A stretch of DNA of 44,617 nucleotides from CAYLXX01 sp964387955 (GCA_964387955.1 CAYLXX010000005.1:1-44617); one strand, 5' to 3'; positions 15,343 through 24,237 are shown, counted from the first letter of the stretch. Notes: generated by a model from the sequence alone, not told the origin. Made by a program: numbers and translations.

Positions 15343-17226
15343 TTAATGAATGAAGGTATTGACTGCGGATTGGATGAGATTGGTGATGCGACCCACAATC
15401 ATCGCCTTAATATTTGGGTCCAACGGGATGCTGTACTCATGAATCTTCCCCTTTTGAGTAAATTCTTGGCCGTAGTAAATATCTGTGTACTCGCCAAAAT
15501 TTTTACTTGAGACTACCTGCGCAGGATATTCATAGTTATTTTTCCTCACGACAAGTTTATATGTTCCATCTGGTACGTAGAAACTGAATAACCCGTCGTC
15601 GCCTGTGATGTATGGGTTTTGCAATCCTCCACCCAAGACATCGTCGTCGGTAATTGGAGTGAATTTACCATTATCTAACTTTTTAAGCAAAGTCACTTCG
15701 GCGCCAGCAATCGGCTTCAAAGATTTACTGTCAAAGACGATTCCTCGCGGATCCCAACGGATCATGACGCATTTTTTACTTTGTTCATTGAATTTAAGAG
15801 TACCCTGTTTTTGGGTAAAATCATTGCCTGCTTGAGGGCCATTAGGGTCAAACCAGTTCATCGCCAGGAACATATGATTTACCTGGTCACGAGTAGAACT
15901 CTCCCATTCATACGTACCAATGTCACCGTTGTTATTAAGTGATGACGGCACTGGGTTGGCGGCTAGAGTCACTCCATCGGCCTTAAAAATTCCTTCGTAC
16001 TTATAACTATAATTATGCTGAAGATCGGGCAAAATATTGCCTCCGACTGTATCTCTATCTGTAAATAGATTGCCAGTTGTACATTTTTGTATTGTACGTC
16101 CAGGCCTATTTGGATCAGGTACCCTTAAACATTCGAAAATATAGGTGTTGGTGCCGGTTAATGGCTTGGCGTCGTTGGCCTTGGATTTGATTTGCACTCT
16201 ATGATCAATCGATCCTTGTCCAGAACAACCGCCATTCAAACACGGCTTAGCATCAAGACACACCCAGCGTTGAGATAATGTGCGTTGTCCTTTTGCGAGT
16301 GTCGGTGTGGGAACAGCTGGATTAACTGTTGGTGTAGGACCAATGGTCGTCTCTGCAGTGGGTTGTGCATCGGGTGTAGGTGTCGGTGTGCGAGTCGGGG
16401 TCGGTGTTCGTGGTCGTGGTGGTGGAGGAGGGGGTGGCGCCGGACAATGACAGGCACCGCCATCACACCATTCGCCTCCACATTGTCCGCAATGTTCTGG
16501 AGGATCATGCCCATTTTGGCCGTCACAGTTACATTGTCTGCCTGGTATACACTGTCCAGGATTAGGAACAGGCGTTGAGGTCGGTCCAGGAGGAGTTTGA
16601 CAAGTTCCATTTATACAAGCAGTACAACCATTGGGTACCTGTACGCAGTTATTTGATGATTGACAGGGTTGTCCGCAATATCCCCCTGGGGTCGCGGTAG
16701 GAGGACTGTTATAACAAGTATGCGTTGATTCATCGCAGGAATTACCGCACCCTTGTCGAGCTAGACAATCTTGTGGCCCAAAACAATAGCCGCAGTTGGG
16801 AATTGTTGGAAAAGGAGTTGGGTTATTGGTAATAGTTGGAGGGGGCGGTACCGGTGTATTTGTCGGAGCACGTGTTGGTGTAGCTGGAATTGGAGCCCAA
16901 CAGTTCACATAATTACCACAGAATGAACACGATGCGGCAATCATATCGTGGTAGCCAGGAGGGGCTGTTGTGTCATGACCAGTAGCTCGAGGATGGTCGG
17001 CCGGACAGTGAGGGTCACAGCTATAGTAATCATGATTGAGGTTGACATCATGCCAACAACGTAAGCTACAGGTTCCTCCTTGTGCAGAATCTCTACACTG
17101 CGTCAGTTCATCTGGAAATGCATCTTGACAGCTAATTGGATACGCCTGCACCACTGCAGTCTTTACAAAAACTACTGTCAGAAACAGTAATGCATAAATT
17201 GTAAATCGTTTAATTAAATTTGTCAT
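15343..17226 (-). CDS. Secreted cysteine-rich protein with TPT linkers and carboxypeptidase-regulatory-like domain
   Basis: A 627-residue secreted protein. Signal peptide about 1-29. Residues about 30-110 and 140-275 hold many CxxC/CxxxC pairs (for example GYCFGPQDCLARQGCG, CNCDGQNG), resembling small disulphide-rich modules, split by TPTRTPTPTP linkers. A middle domain (about 320-500) is of unknown family. Near residues 505-590 the phrase GIVFDSKSLKPIAGAEVTLL with 'TGDDGLFSFYVPDGTYKLVVRK' is a carboxypeptidase D regulatory-like (transthyretin-like) beta domain. There is no sorting motif, but a C-terminal amphipathic segment. It is the last gene of a three-gene operon and overlaps the preceding one by one base. 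Confidence 0.7.
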   Translation of the reverse strand: MTNLIKRFTIYALLFLTVVFVKTAVVQAYPISCQDAFPDELTQCRDSAQGGTCSLRCWHDVNLNHDYYSCDPHCPADHPRATGHDTTAPPGYHDMIAASCSFCGNYVNCWAPIPATPTRAPTNTPVPPPPTITNNPTPFPTIPNCGYCFGPQDCLARQGCGNSCDESTHTCYNSPPTATPGGYCGQPCQSSNNCVQVPNGCTACINGTCQTPPGPTSTPVPNPGQCIPGRQCNCDGQNGHDPPEHCGQCGGEWCDGGACHCPAPPPPPPPRPRTPTPTRTPTPTPDAQPTAETTIGPTPTVNPAVPTPTLAKGQRTLSQRWVCLDAKPCLNGGCSGQGSIDHRVQIKSKANDAKPLTGTNTYIFECLRVPDPNRPGRTIQKCTTGNLFTDRDTVGGNILPDLQHNYSYKYEGIFKADGVTLAANPVPSSLNNNGDIGTYEWESSTRDQVNHMFLAMNWFDPNGPQAGNDFTQKQGTLKFNEQSKKCVMIRWDPRGIVFDSKSLKPIAGAEVTLLKKLDNGKFTPITDDDVLGGGLQNPYITGDDGLFSFYVPDGTYKLVVRKNNYEYPAQVVSSKNFGEYTDIYYGQEFTQKGKIHEYSIPLDPNIKAMIVGRITNLIQSAVNTFIH

Positions 17227-18395
17227 TAGTCGACTAGTAAACCAGAAATTAATGCATTTAACTGCACTGGATATATTACTTGATTTCCTTGGCCAAATGC
17301 ATGGAAGGCGCCAAACCCGTTTTTATATGCGCCATATCCAGAGTAGTCAAATCCTTGCGACATCAGAATGTCTTTGGACGAAGTCATGTAATCATTATAT
17401 TTTTGTTGAGGTGATAACGCATTGAGAAATTTGGCGAATGAAATCATGTACGTGCACTCCTCTATTGAGTCGCACTGCTGGGCCGCAACTTTATCGAAAA
17501 TATAATTGGCAAAATCTAGATATTGTTTATCATTACTGGCTTTATAAATATCAAACGCAGCAATACCAAGAAGAGGCGTTGCGGTATCTGGAGCAGTTAA
17601 CTTAGTGTACGCAACGACTGCATACTTGAAATATTCCTGTGCCACTTTGAGGTTGCCTTGATTATTATCCCACATATATCGAGTAGCAAAATCAGAGGCC
17701 ATAACTGCAAAATCAGTCAGATTATCTGAGGTAACGTTAAGGTCGCTTGAGATAGTTTGTCCTTGTGTAATTTTTGAGAAATCGACACTGGCAGTATCCG
17801 GCGCATTATCAGGTGGCGGGAATGGTTGATTGTCGTAACAAATAGATTTAATCTTATTTTTTTGATCTTCAGTAAACATCGAGTCTTTCCACATTTCATA
17901 CATCAACTTACAATCCCAAAATCTGTTTTGTAATCGGGCAACAATTTTCCGATCAGAGTAGACATTGATATCAGACGTCAAAATCTGCAGATCGCTTGCT
18001 TGATGATTTTTCTTGTAGTTTATGTAACGACTCCACATTGGCTCAACTCCAGATTGATTGCTTTCGACTGGTTGCTGACATTGGCTGCCATTACACACTA
18101 CTTGACCGAAATATACTCCACTTTGGTTCTTCTGTTTTTGTAGCCAATCAAGTACTTTTCTGGAAACGTCATTTGAAGAAAGCTGAGCGACTCCAGGAGT
18201 GGCAGTAGCAGAAGATCGATTTAGGAATCCAAATAAGCCGCCGCCTTTTTCTGTTTTTTGACCAGGCAACTGACCCGACCCTCCACCGCCTCTACCCAAA
18301 ACGGTCACTAAAAATAAGAGCAAGGCAATAAGTATCAATGCACCAACGAGCATGAGAAATTTTTTATTTTTGAAAAGATTGGTTGTTTCGTCCAT
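17226..18395 (-). CDS. Membrane-anchored extracellular helical protein
   Basis: A 389-residue protein with a short cytoplasmic N-terminus, one membrane helix (about 13-33: FLMLVGALILIALLLFLVTV), a glycine-rich linker, and a large outer domain. That domain is rich in paired helices with aromatic and Asp residues (VLDWLQKQKNQSGVYF, LLGIAAFDIYKASNDKQYLD), which reminds me of alpha/alpha-toroid glycan- or terpene-processing folds; this is only a resemblance. It sits between a parvulin-like gene (one base between them) and the Cys-rich secreted protein (one-base overlap), so the three are made together. Confidence 0.6.
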   Translation of the reverse strand: MDETTNLFKNKKFLMLVGALILIALLLFLVTVLGRGGGGSGQLPGQKTEKGGGLFGFLNRSSATATPGVAQLSSNDVSRKVLDWLQKQKNQSGVYFGQVVCNGSQCQQPVESNQSGVEPMWSRYINYKKNHQASDLQILTSDINVYSDRKIVARLQNRFWDCKLMYEMWKDSMFTEDQKNKIKSICYDNQPFPPPDNAPDTASVDFSKITQGQTISSDLNVTSDNLTDFAVMASDFATRYMWDNNQGNLKVAQEYFKYAVVAYTKLTAPDTATPLLGIAAFDIYKASNDKQYLDFANYIFDKVAAQQCDSIEECTYMISFAKFLNALSPQQKYNDYMTSSKDILMSQGFDYSGYGAYKNGFGAFHAFGQGNQVIYPVQLNALISGLLVD

Positions 18396-18396
18396 A

Positions 18397-19347
18397 TTAT
18401 TGAATTGTTGCGTTCGTTATAAATTGATCGGTAACAATATTTACCGGCAACCGATTGCCTTCTTTTTTTGATAAATAAAATTTAGCATATGCATAATTTT
18501 GTTGAGAGCCTGTTTCGGCATTAAAATCTTTTAACGTAATCATATCCGAAAATTGTCCAACCAGCAATCGCTGCGCCCAGGTGTAATAACTTGGATCGGA
18601 GACAAGTGGAGGAAACAATTTCCTGTCTGTAAATACCTGAGATTTTTCACCATTATTCATAAGCATTACTTGATCGTCGGCATTGAGAAATTCGACTATA
18701 CGCTCTTTGTCGCGGAATTTCTCTGCTTCACTACTATAATGATCGATAATGCTTTTGGCCAAAGGTTCAAGTTCAGACTCTTTTTTGCCTAATTTTTGGA
18801 GATTATCATCTTTGACACCGGCAAAACGCACTTTAATATAAAAACCGCCCAATTTGATTTCACGAGTGACATAATCTGTCAGTTGTTGACGATAATCTTT
18901 CTCAACGTCACTGAAATTATTCAAAGTTCCGTCAACCTTGTACATCGTCGATACTTGTTTGGGCTCAAAATTAGCGTAATAATTATTCATAGCCAACCAC
19001 GATAAAATAGCTTCATTCATGGTGGAAATTAACTCCTGCTCAGATGCGTTGGGGTATTCTTTTTTGGCTTGCTGAAATAAAGCTTCTTTATCGAGCGTAA
19101 TATTATTAACCTTGCTTGGTAAAAAATTCACATCTCCGAGCCCGCTATATTTAGCTCCTGTTGCGGGTTGGAAAGCAAGCGAGTCGCCAGTTGCAGGAGT
19201 AACTTGCGCTGAAGGCGTCGAAGGGGTGGTTAATTTCTGCGTAACACCTTTATTTGAGAGAATGGTTGTTATGACGGCCAATACAATAACTAGGAGTATA
19301 CCTCCTATAATAAGGATCCGCTTACCTTGAAACGCAGACTGTTCCAT
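18397..19347 (-). CDS. Membrane-anchored SurA/PpiC-like foldase candidate
   Basis: A 316-residue protein: one membrane helix (about 10-30), a Thr/Ser/Pro linker, then an outer helical domain with 'ALFQQAKKEYPNASEQELIS' and 'REIKLGGFYIKVRFAG', followed by a region (about 160-310) whose length and pattern resemble a degenerate PpiC parvulin (QNYAYAKFYLSKKEG). SurA/PrsA-like proteins help secreted proteins fold; that would suit the two secreted products encoded downstream. The match is weak. It heads the operon: on the minus strand TATAAA (19360-19355) lies 7 bases before the ATG, with AGGA in the gap. Confidence 0.5.
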   Translation of the reverse strand: MEQSAFQGKRILIIGGILLVIVLAVITTILSNKGVTQKLTTPSTPSAQVTPATGDSLAFQPATGAKYSGLGDVNFLPSKVNNITLDKEALFQQAKKEYPNASEQELISTMNEAILSWLAMNNYYANFEPKQVSTMYKVDGTLNNFSDVEKDYRQQLTDYVTREIKLGGFYIKVRFAGVKDDNLQKLGKKESELEPLAKSIIDHYSSEAEKFRDKERIVEFLNADDQVMLMNNGEKSQVFTDRKLFPPLVSDPSYYTWAQRLLVGQFSDMITLKDFNAETGSQQNYAYAKFYLSKKEGNRLPVNIVTDQFITNATIQ

Positions 19348-19381
19348 TCCTATCTTTATACTACTATAACCCTGAATTCAT

Positions 19382-19411
19382 TTGCAATAAGAAAGATGCT
19401 GGCGGTATAAT
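19382..19411 (+). promoter_or_regulatory. Promoter of the FTR1-like gene
   Basis: TTGCAA (19382-19387), 18-base spacer, TATAAT (19406-19411), ending 8 bases before the ATG at 19420. It shows that the interrupted permease gene still has an intact promoter. Confidence 0.55.
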
Positions 19412-19419
19412 TGAGGTCT

Positions 19420-20247
19420 ATGCTGTCTACGTACATCATCTCGCTACGCGAATTCCTGGAAGTTTTTCTCATTATTGGAGTTTTTTTGGGCATTTCAAAA
19501 AAATTATCGTTGCATCGGGAAAAAGAAATCATTGGAGCGAGTTTACTCGGTATATTAATCTCTTTCATTTTGCCTTTGGCTGTTTTTTCTCTGGGTAATA
19601 AAGCATCGATGATTTTTACTGAGAAAAATGCCGATCTGATCGAAGGTTATCTTATGGTTTTCTCGGGGTTTTTCATTGCTTATGTAATATTTTCGTTACA
19701 CAACTTTTTTGTCTAAAAGCGATCGAAAATGATCATTGGAGCCCACGAAAAATTACAAAAAAATATTTTTGATATTTCACTTTTTGCGACAATTGTTTTT
19801 TTTATTATCAGGGAAGGTTTTGAAATTGCGCTTTTTACAGCGACCACTTCTCTATTTTCGGTATTTATCGAGAATGCGATTGGCCTTCTGGCAGGATTCG
19901 CTACATCAGCTGCTTTGGGTGCGCTTACATTCGTTACTTACATAAAATTCCCGGTAGGCCGAGTCTTCAAAATTACCGAGTATATGATTGTACTTTTAGG
20001 AGCCGCATTTGTGATGAATGGTATCGGAACATTAACAGAAGTTTATTACAACTTTCAAGTAGCTAACATTTTACCTATTCATTTAACATTCTTACCCGCA
20101 GCAACTACATTTCCCGGCCATATGATAAAAAATTTGTTTGGGTTGCAGCAAAACTTCAGCCTATTAATGCTAGCAATCATGACAAGCTATATCGCAGTAA
20201 TTTACTTTACGTTTTTGCGGAGAAAAAAAATAGTTATAGCTCAATGA
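19420..20247 (+). pseudogene. FTR1-family iron permease interrupted by an in-frame TAA
   Basis: One reading frame of 276 codons is broken only by TAA at 19714-19716. The first part (98 residues) has the REFLEVF motif, the second, restarting at an in-frame ATG at 19729 (172 residues), has REGFEIALF. These are the two RExxE iron-binding motifs of the FTR1/EfeU permeases, whose usual length of about 275-280 residues equals the two parts together. Membrane helices fall in both halves as expected. Either the gene carries a nonsense mutation (or a sequence error), or the permease is made as two pieces. No ribosome site precedes the second ATG. Its end overlaps uppS by 7 bases. Confidence 0.75.
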
Positions 20248-20927
20248 CCGAATCTTCTTTGTCTTCTCCCATATTCATTAATACATTCTTCGAATAATTC
20301 TGGAGTAAAATCCGGAAAATGTTTATCGACAAAAATATATTCAGCGTATGCAGCCTGCCAAATCAAATAACCTGAGGTTCTCATTTCACCGCTGGTGCGA
20401 ATGATAAGATCAACTTTAGGATGCGGAAGATCTTTCGTGTCTAAATATTGATAAAGTTCTTCATCAGTTACCGTAGATTTACCTTCATGGTGTATTTTTT
20501 CAATCGCACGAAGCATTTCGTCGTGGCCGCCATAATCAAGACCAATACAAAGGTAGTTTTTATCAAAATGCTTGGTTTTTTCCTCTGCGTCTTCTATTTG
20601 TTTTTTTAGTTTTTCTGAGATTCTATCTTTACGACCAATGTGAATAAGTCTTACCTTATCTTCAAGTGCTATTTTCAAATTATCTTTTATAAGACTTTCA
20701 AATAAACCCATGAGATACTTCACTTCTTCTTTGGATCTATTCCAGTTTTCTGTTGAAAAAGCCCACAAAGTCAAAATAGTTATTCCCATTTGACGGGATT
20801 TTTTGGCTATTTTGGTGGCTGCATTATACCCTCGCCTGTGGCCTTCGAATGTAGGTAAACCTTTTTGTTTTGCCCAGCGGCGATTGCCGTCTGGAATAAT
20901 AGCTACATGTTTGGGAATAATTTCCAT
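20241..20927 (-). CDS. uppS: Undecaprenyl diphosphate synthase (cis-prenyltransferase)
   Basis: A 228-residue cytoplasmic enzyme that adds eight isopentenyl units to farnesyl diphosphate to make the C55 lipid carrier for wall and polysaccharide synthesis. Motifs are complete: HVAIIPDGNRRWA (catalytic Asp), FEGHRRGYNA, LTLWAFSTENWNR and the end IRTSGEMRTSGYLIWQAAYA, then E for metal binding. Length is normal for the family, slightly short. On the minus strand AGAGGT stands 5 bases before the ATG and TACAAT further up, so this gene has a weak ribosome site. Confidence 0.95.
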   Translation of the reverse strand: MEIIPKHVAIIPDGNRRWAKQKGLPTFEGHRRGYNAATKIAKKSRQMGITILTLWAFSTENWNRSKEEVKYLMGLFESLIKDNLKIALEDKVRLIHIGRKDRISEKLKKQIEDAEEKTKHFDKNYLCIGLDYGGHDEMLRAIEKIHHEGKSTVTDEELYQYLDTKDLPHPKVDLIIRTSGEMRTSGYLIWQAAYAEYIFVDKHFPDFTPELFEECINEYGRRQRRFGH

Positions 20928-20963
20928 AAGTACCTCTTATTGTATCAGATGAAGACTGATATT

Positions 20964-22691
20964 TTAACCAAAGGTGAATGCAAAAATTTTTGTACCAGGA
21001 GTTTGGAATTCGAGCTTAAGAAGATGACTTTTATTATCATTACCTATGTTAACCAGATTATACAAACGTGCATTGTCAAGAATTACATACCCGTCTTTGA
21101 CATCTGCGCCGGCTTGAGTTGCAGAAATCACTTGACCATCCAGCGATACTTTGATTTTGTCTGTCGGACTTTTTGGAGTAATGACTAAAAATACTTTATT
21201 GGCGATAAAATTAAATTCAAGAACTGAGTTGGCAACGGGACTAGCAAATTCTTGTTCAACATCCCACGTACCAGCAAAGCCAAAATACTGTTGAGGAACT
21301 ACATCAGGAAGAGAATATGTGAATTGACCAGTGTGCGTCCCTTCAACCGAAGCAAAGCGATCCATTCGTGCCGCGCCTACATAGGTTTCGGGTGTTTGGT
21401 TGTTGCGAAATTGTGGTTGAGTTTCATCTGTTACAGCAGTGTTAACAGATTTACCTGCTTCTTTGATCAGATCCTGGATAGCTTTTTCGGTATTTTCGTA
21501 TTCTCCCTCACCAAAATGGATATAGCGCAGGTTACCTTTGGCATCAATCAGATATTTCGCCGGCCAATAATGATTATCATATGCTTGCCAAGTACCATAA
21601 TCGTTGTCTTGAGCAACTGGGTAGTGAATTTTGTATTGTTTAATAGCGTTGGCTACGTTAGCAGTGTTTTTCTCAAATTCAAACTCCGGAGTATGAACAC
21701 CGACGACGACAAATCCCATGTCTTTATATTTTTCATACCAACTGGTGACATACGGCAGGGTGCGAATACAGTTGATACAGGTATATGTCCAAAAATCTAC
21801 CAGCACCACTTTCCCCCGCAAGCTTTGTATTGTCAAAGGCTCAGAATTTAACCAATGAGAAATTCCAGTGAAATCTGGCGCCGGACCGTAATCTTTGAGA
21901 AGCGACGCTTGCGGAAATGGCATATCAACTTTTTGACTGTTATTGCCTTTGATGGCATCCAGTTGATTTTTTACCGTTGGATTATCTTCAAGTTTAAGCA
22001 AAAAGCTTGAGTACGAAGGAAACATATTGAGGAGTTTCACCTGAAGGACTTTATCGTAATTGGTGAAAATCGCCAGCGCCATGAGTACCATAACCGCCCC
22101 GAATACCTGTTGTACTCGACCGGTGTATTTTGATAATAATTTACTTTCATTAAAAAATTTACTGCCCAAGAGAGCGAAAATAAAAAGCGGTATGCCAATA
22201 CCAATTACATATACAACTGTCACCAAGATTATTTGCGCATTTACACTGCGCGTAGCGGCCAAAGTAGCGATAGTTGCAAGAATGGGCCCTGCACAAGGCG
22301 ACCAAACAATTCCCAGTGCAAAACCTGTAACAAATCCTCCCAGGAATCCATCTTTTTTAGTCTTGGGCGTGAATTTACTACTCAAACGACTCACGTAACC
22401 TTCAAGAATCTGCGACAGTTTAGGAATAAGAAGTGTTAAGCCAAGAAAACCAATCACAACAACGGCAAACAACCGTAAAACATTGGGATCGAAGGGAATA
22501 ATTTTGACAATATATGAAAGCGTTAAGGTAGCGAGTGTAAAACTGACTAAGATACCAAGAGTGATTCCCAGCGGTTTATTTTTTTCACCAGTAGTTGATG
22601 AGGAAAGAATTATTGGGAGTAACGGCCAAATACACGGAGCAAATATAGTCACCAGGCCTGAGAGAAAGGCAAAAATAAGTAGAATGACCAT
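20964..22691 (-). CDS. dipZ: DipZ-like: CcdA membrane domain fused to thioredoxin-like domain
   Basis: A 575-residue protein. Residues 1-230 are a CcdA/DsbD-type membrane domain with the two redox cysteines in FAPCIWPLLPI and WSPCAGPILA. Residues about 270-430 are a TlpA/AhpC-like thioredoxin domain with VDFWTYTCINCIRTLPYV (active site CINC). Residues about 440-575 form a beta-rich C-terminal domain as in mycobacterial DipZ. The protein moves reducing power from cytoplasmic thioredoxin across the membrane to outer substrates. On the minus strand TAGAAT (22703-22698) ends exactly 6 bases before the ATG. Confidence 0.9.
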   Translation of the reverse strand: MVILLIFAFLSGLVTIFAPCIWPLLPIILSSSTTGEKNKPLGITLGILVSFTLATLTLSYIVKIIPFDPNVLRLFAVVVIGFLGLTLLIPKLSQILEGYVSRLSSKFTPKTKKDGFLGGFVTGFALGIVWSPCAGPILATIATLAATRSVNAQIILVTVVYVIGIGIPLFIFALLGSKFFNESKLLSKYTGRVQQVFGAVMVLMALAIFTNYDKVLQVKLLNMFPSYSSFLLKLEDNPTVKNQLDAIKGNNSQKVDMPFPQASLLKDYGPAPDFTGISHWLNSEPLTIQSLRGKVVLVDFWTYTCINCIRTLPYVTSWYEKYKDMGFVVVGVHTPEFEFEKNTANVANAIKQYKIHYPVAQDNDYGTWQAYDNHYWPAKYLIDAKGNLRYIHFGEGEYENTEKAIQDLIKEAGKSVNTAVTDETQPQFRNNQTPETYVGAARMDRFASVEGTHTGQFTYSLPDVVPQQYFGFAGTWDVEQEFASPVANSVLEFNFIANKVFLVITPKSPTDKIKVSLDGQVISATQAGADVKDGYVILDNARLYNLVNIGNDNKSHLLKLEFQTPGTKIFAFTFG

Positions 22692-22708
22692 GCTTAAATT
22701 CTATCAGA

Positions 22709-22858
22709 CTACAGACTCCCTAGAACGAGCTTACGAAACCGAGCAGAAATAACGACGCCGATATATATGGGAGATAATAAAATCATAATCAAACTCTTCA
22801 CCGCACAAGGTATGTAGTATGGATTATTGTTCGGTTTTGTGGTATCGGTAAAAGCCAT
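22709..22858 (-). CDS. Possible 49-residue membrane peptide
   Basis: A short ORF starting MAFTDTTKPNNNPYYIPCAV, then one hydrophobic helix (SLIMILLSPIYIGVVISARF) and a basic end. It lies between the LuxR-like gene and dipZ on the same strand. TATAAA (22869-22864) ends 5 bases before the ATG, matching the leaderless pattern of this genome. Without homologues it stays tentative. Confidence 0.4.
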   Translation of the reverse strand: MAFTDTTKPNNNPYYIPCAVKSLIMILLSPIYIGVVISARFRKLVLGSL

Positions 22859-22891
22859 CTACTTTTATAATAATAACGGTGAAATGACTTG

Positions 22892-23491
22892 TCAATAGGG
22901 GGCATCAGGAAAATCCGCAATGAGTCCTCTCTTCCGCGCTTCCAAGTAAAATAAACAGACAGAACGTTGATCGCCTACACCAAATTTTTTATATATTGAT
23001 GCATAAAGGTTATTCGGCGAAGATTCAGCATATTCGAATTTTGCTGTTGGTTTTTCTCCCAATTGATCTACTGAAGAAATTTGCCATTCAAGCATTTGTA
23101 ATTCTGCTGGAGATAACTTATCAAATTCGGATGATTCAATAGGTTTATTCTCAAAGGGAGATGGTACTAATCCAATTTTTACCGCTGCTATTACTGCATT
23201 CATACGAGAAGTCACATGTAACCTATGATATATTCTTTCTCTATATTTAGCGATTGATGCTACAGAAAGCTTAAGCTCTTTTGCAATTTCTTTACTAGAT
23301 AATAATTCTGTTTCTTTCTGAAGAACTTCTAACTCACGCCCAGATAGTTCTTCTATTGGAGGTCGCCTGATTTTATCAGTTTCAGCAAGAGTTGGGGCCT
23401 GAGGCTTGGATGGTCCACGAGGAATCCGATACATCTCTCTTAGCAGATAATAAGGATCATCATCCGGTGGCGGTGTGATTTTTCTTTCCAT
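22892..23491 (-). CDS. LuxR/GerE-type helix-turn-helix regulator
   Basis: A 199-residue protein. Residues about 45-110 form a clear LuxR-type DNA-binding domain: LSGRELEVLQKETELLSSKE, then IAKELKLSVASIAKYRERIYHRLHV. A second, weaker copy of the same layout (LSPAELQMLEWQ...LYASIYKKFGVGDQRSVCLF) fills the C-terminus, so the protein may carry two HTH units. There is no receiver or ligand domain. I choose the ATG at 23491; the in-frame ATG at 23500 directly abuts TATAAT (23506-23501) and could not be in a transcript from that promoter. Targets are unknown. Confidence 0.8.
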   Translation of the reverse strand: MERKITPPPDDDPYYLLREMYRIPRGPSKPQAPTLAETDKIRRPPIEELSGRELEVLQKETELLSSKEIAKELKLSVASIAKYRERIYHRLHVTSRMNAVIAAVKIGLVPSPFENKPIESSEFDKLSPAELQMLEWQISSVDQLGEKPTAKFEYAESSPNNLYASIYKKFGVGDQRSVCLFYLEARKRGLIADFPDAPY

Positions 23492-23512
23492 GAGGACCAT
23501 ATTATAGCTCTT

Positions 23513-23716
23513 TTAGCTTAGTTTAAAAAGGAGAAAGTTTACAAATCCCCACAATACTAGTCCTATAAAAATACTTACGGCAGTTGCGATAACGTAGCTT
23601 GGCATCGGAATGCCGTTGATATACCTGATAAAGCCAGTGAAACTCCGGCGATTGATCCACCAACCTACTCCGATACATAAGGATAAAAATAAAATCTGAT
23701 AAGTCACTGCATCCAT
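23513..23716 (-). CDS. Small two-helix membrane protein
   Basis: A 67-residue protein with membrane helices at about 5-20 and 40-63. No family is recognised. It lies 12-21 bases upstream of the LuxR-type regulator on the same strand and divergently from smpB, 36 bases away. On the minus strand TATACT (23729-23724) ends 7 bases before the ATG. Confidence 0.6.
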   Translation of the reverse strand: MDAVTYQILFLSLCIGVGWWINRRSFTGFIRYINGIPMPSYVIATAVSIFIGLVLWGFVNFLLFKLS

Positions 23717-23752
23717 AGTATGAAGTATAGCCTGTTCTGGTACAATTTAGGC
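23717..23752. promoter_or_regulatory. 36-base divergent promoter region before smpB
   Basis: Minus strand: TATACT (23729-23724), 7 bases before the ATG at 23716. Plus strand: TACAAT (23741-23746), exactly 6 bases before the smpB ATG at 23753. Each promoter's -35 region must lie within or at the start of the opposite gene. Confidence 0.55.
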
Positions 23753-24202
23753 ATGAAAGTAGTTAATCGCAACTTCCATCGTGAATACGAGGAAATTGAG
23801 AAATTTGAGGCTGGGATTGTGCTTACTGGCGCCGAGGTCAAATCGGTCAAAGCAGGCGCCATACACCTGGAGGGGTCGTATGTGAAAATTATTGGGAGCG
23901 AAGTTTTCCTTGTCAATGCCGATATACCCGTCTATCACCACGCATCTCCTAAGGGTTATGATTCGAAAAGAACCCGTAAAATACTCCTGCACCGAAAAGA
24001 GATTTTGAGGCTACAGGTGAAACTCGCAGGCTCGGGGAACCTGACCATTGCCCCCCTCGCCTGCTACACCAAAGGCAACTTCATCAAGCTCGAAATAGCC
24101 TTGGCCCGAGGCCGTAAAGACATCGAAAAACGCAAATTAGTCAAGAAAAGAGACGTTGCTCTCCGTCAGAAACGTGAAGCTAAGGAGTACATGAAAAATT
24201 GA
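23753..24202 (+). CDS. smpB: SmpB, tmRNA-binding protein
   Basis: A 149-residue protein starting MKVVNRNFHREYEEIEKFEA. It binds tmRNA and brings it to stalled ribosomes. Family motifs are present: GIVLTGAEVKSVKAG, EGSYVKI, HHASPKGYD-KRTRKILLH and the basic C-terminal tail (KRDVALRQKREAKEYMKN) that enters the decoding site. The next gene is ssrA, its partner RNA, whose -35 element overlaps the smpB stop codon. The start at 23753 is favoured over the in-frame start at 23720, which lies upstream of the -10. Confidence 0.97.
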   Translation: MKVVNRNFHREYEEIEKFEAGIVLTGAEVKSVKAGAIHLEGSYVKIIGSEVFLVNADIPVYHHASPKGYDSKRTRKILLHRKEILRLQVKLAGSGNLTIAPLACYTKGNFIKLEIALARGRKDIEKRKLVKKRDVALRQKREAKEYMKN

Positions 24203-24227
24203 TATTTGAGGCCAAAAGTGGTATAAT
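24199..24227 (+). promoter_or_regulatory. Promoter of ssrA
   Basis: TTGATA (24199-24204) overlaps the smpB stop codon (TGA, 24200-24202); a 17-base spacer leads to TATAAT (24222-24227), about 10 bases before the mature tmRNA 5' end. Confidence 0.75.
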
Positions 24228-24237
24228 TGAGCCTATT

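Noticed and set aside
19714..19716. Programmed stop-codon read-through in the FTR1 gene
   Set aside because: The base after TAA is A and I see no read-through hairpin or motif; a mutation, error or two-chain protein is simpler.
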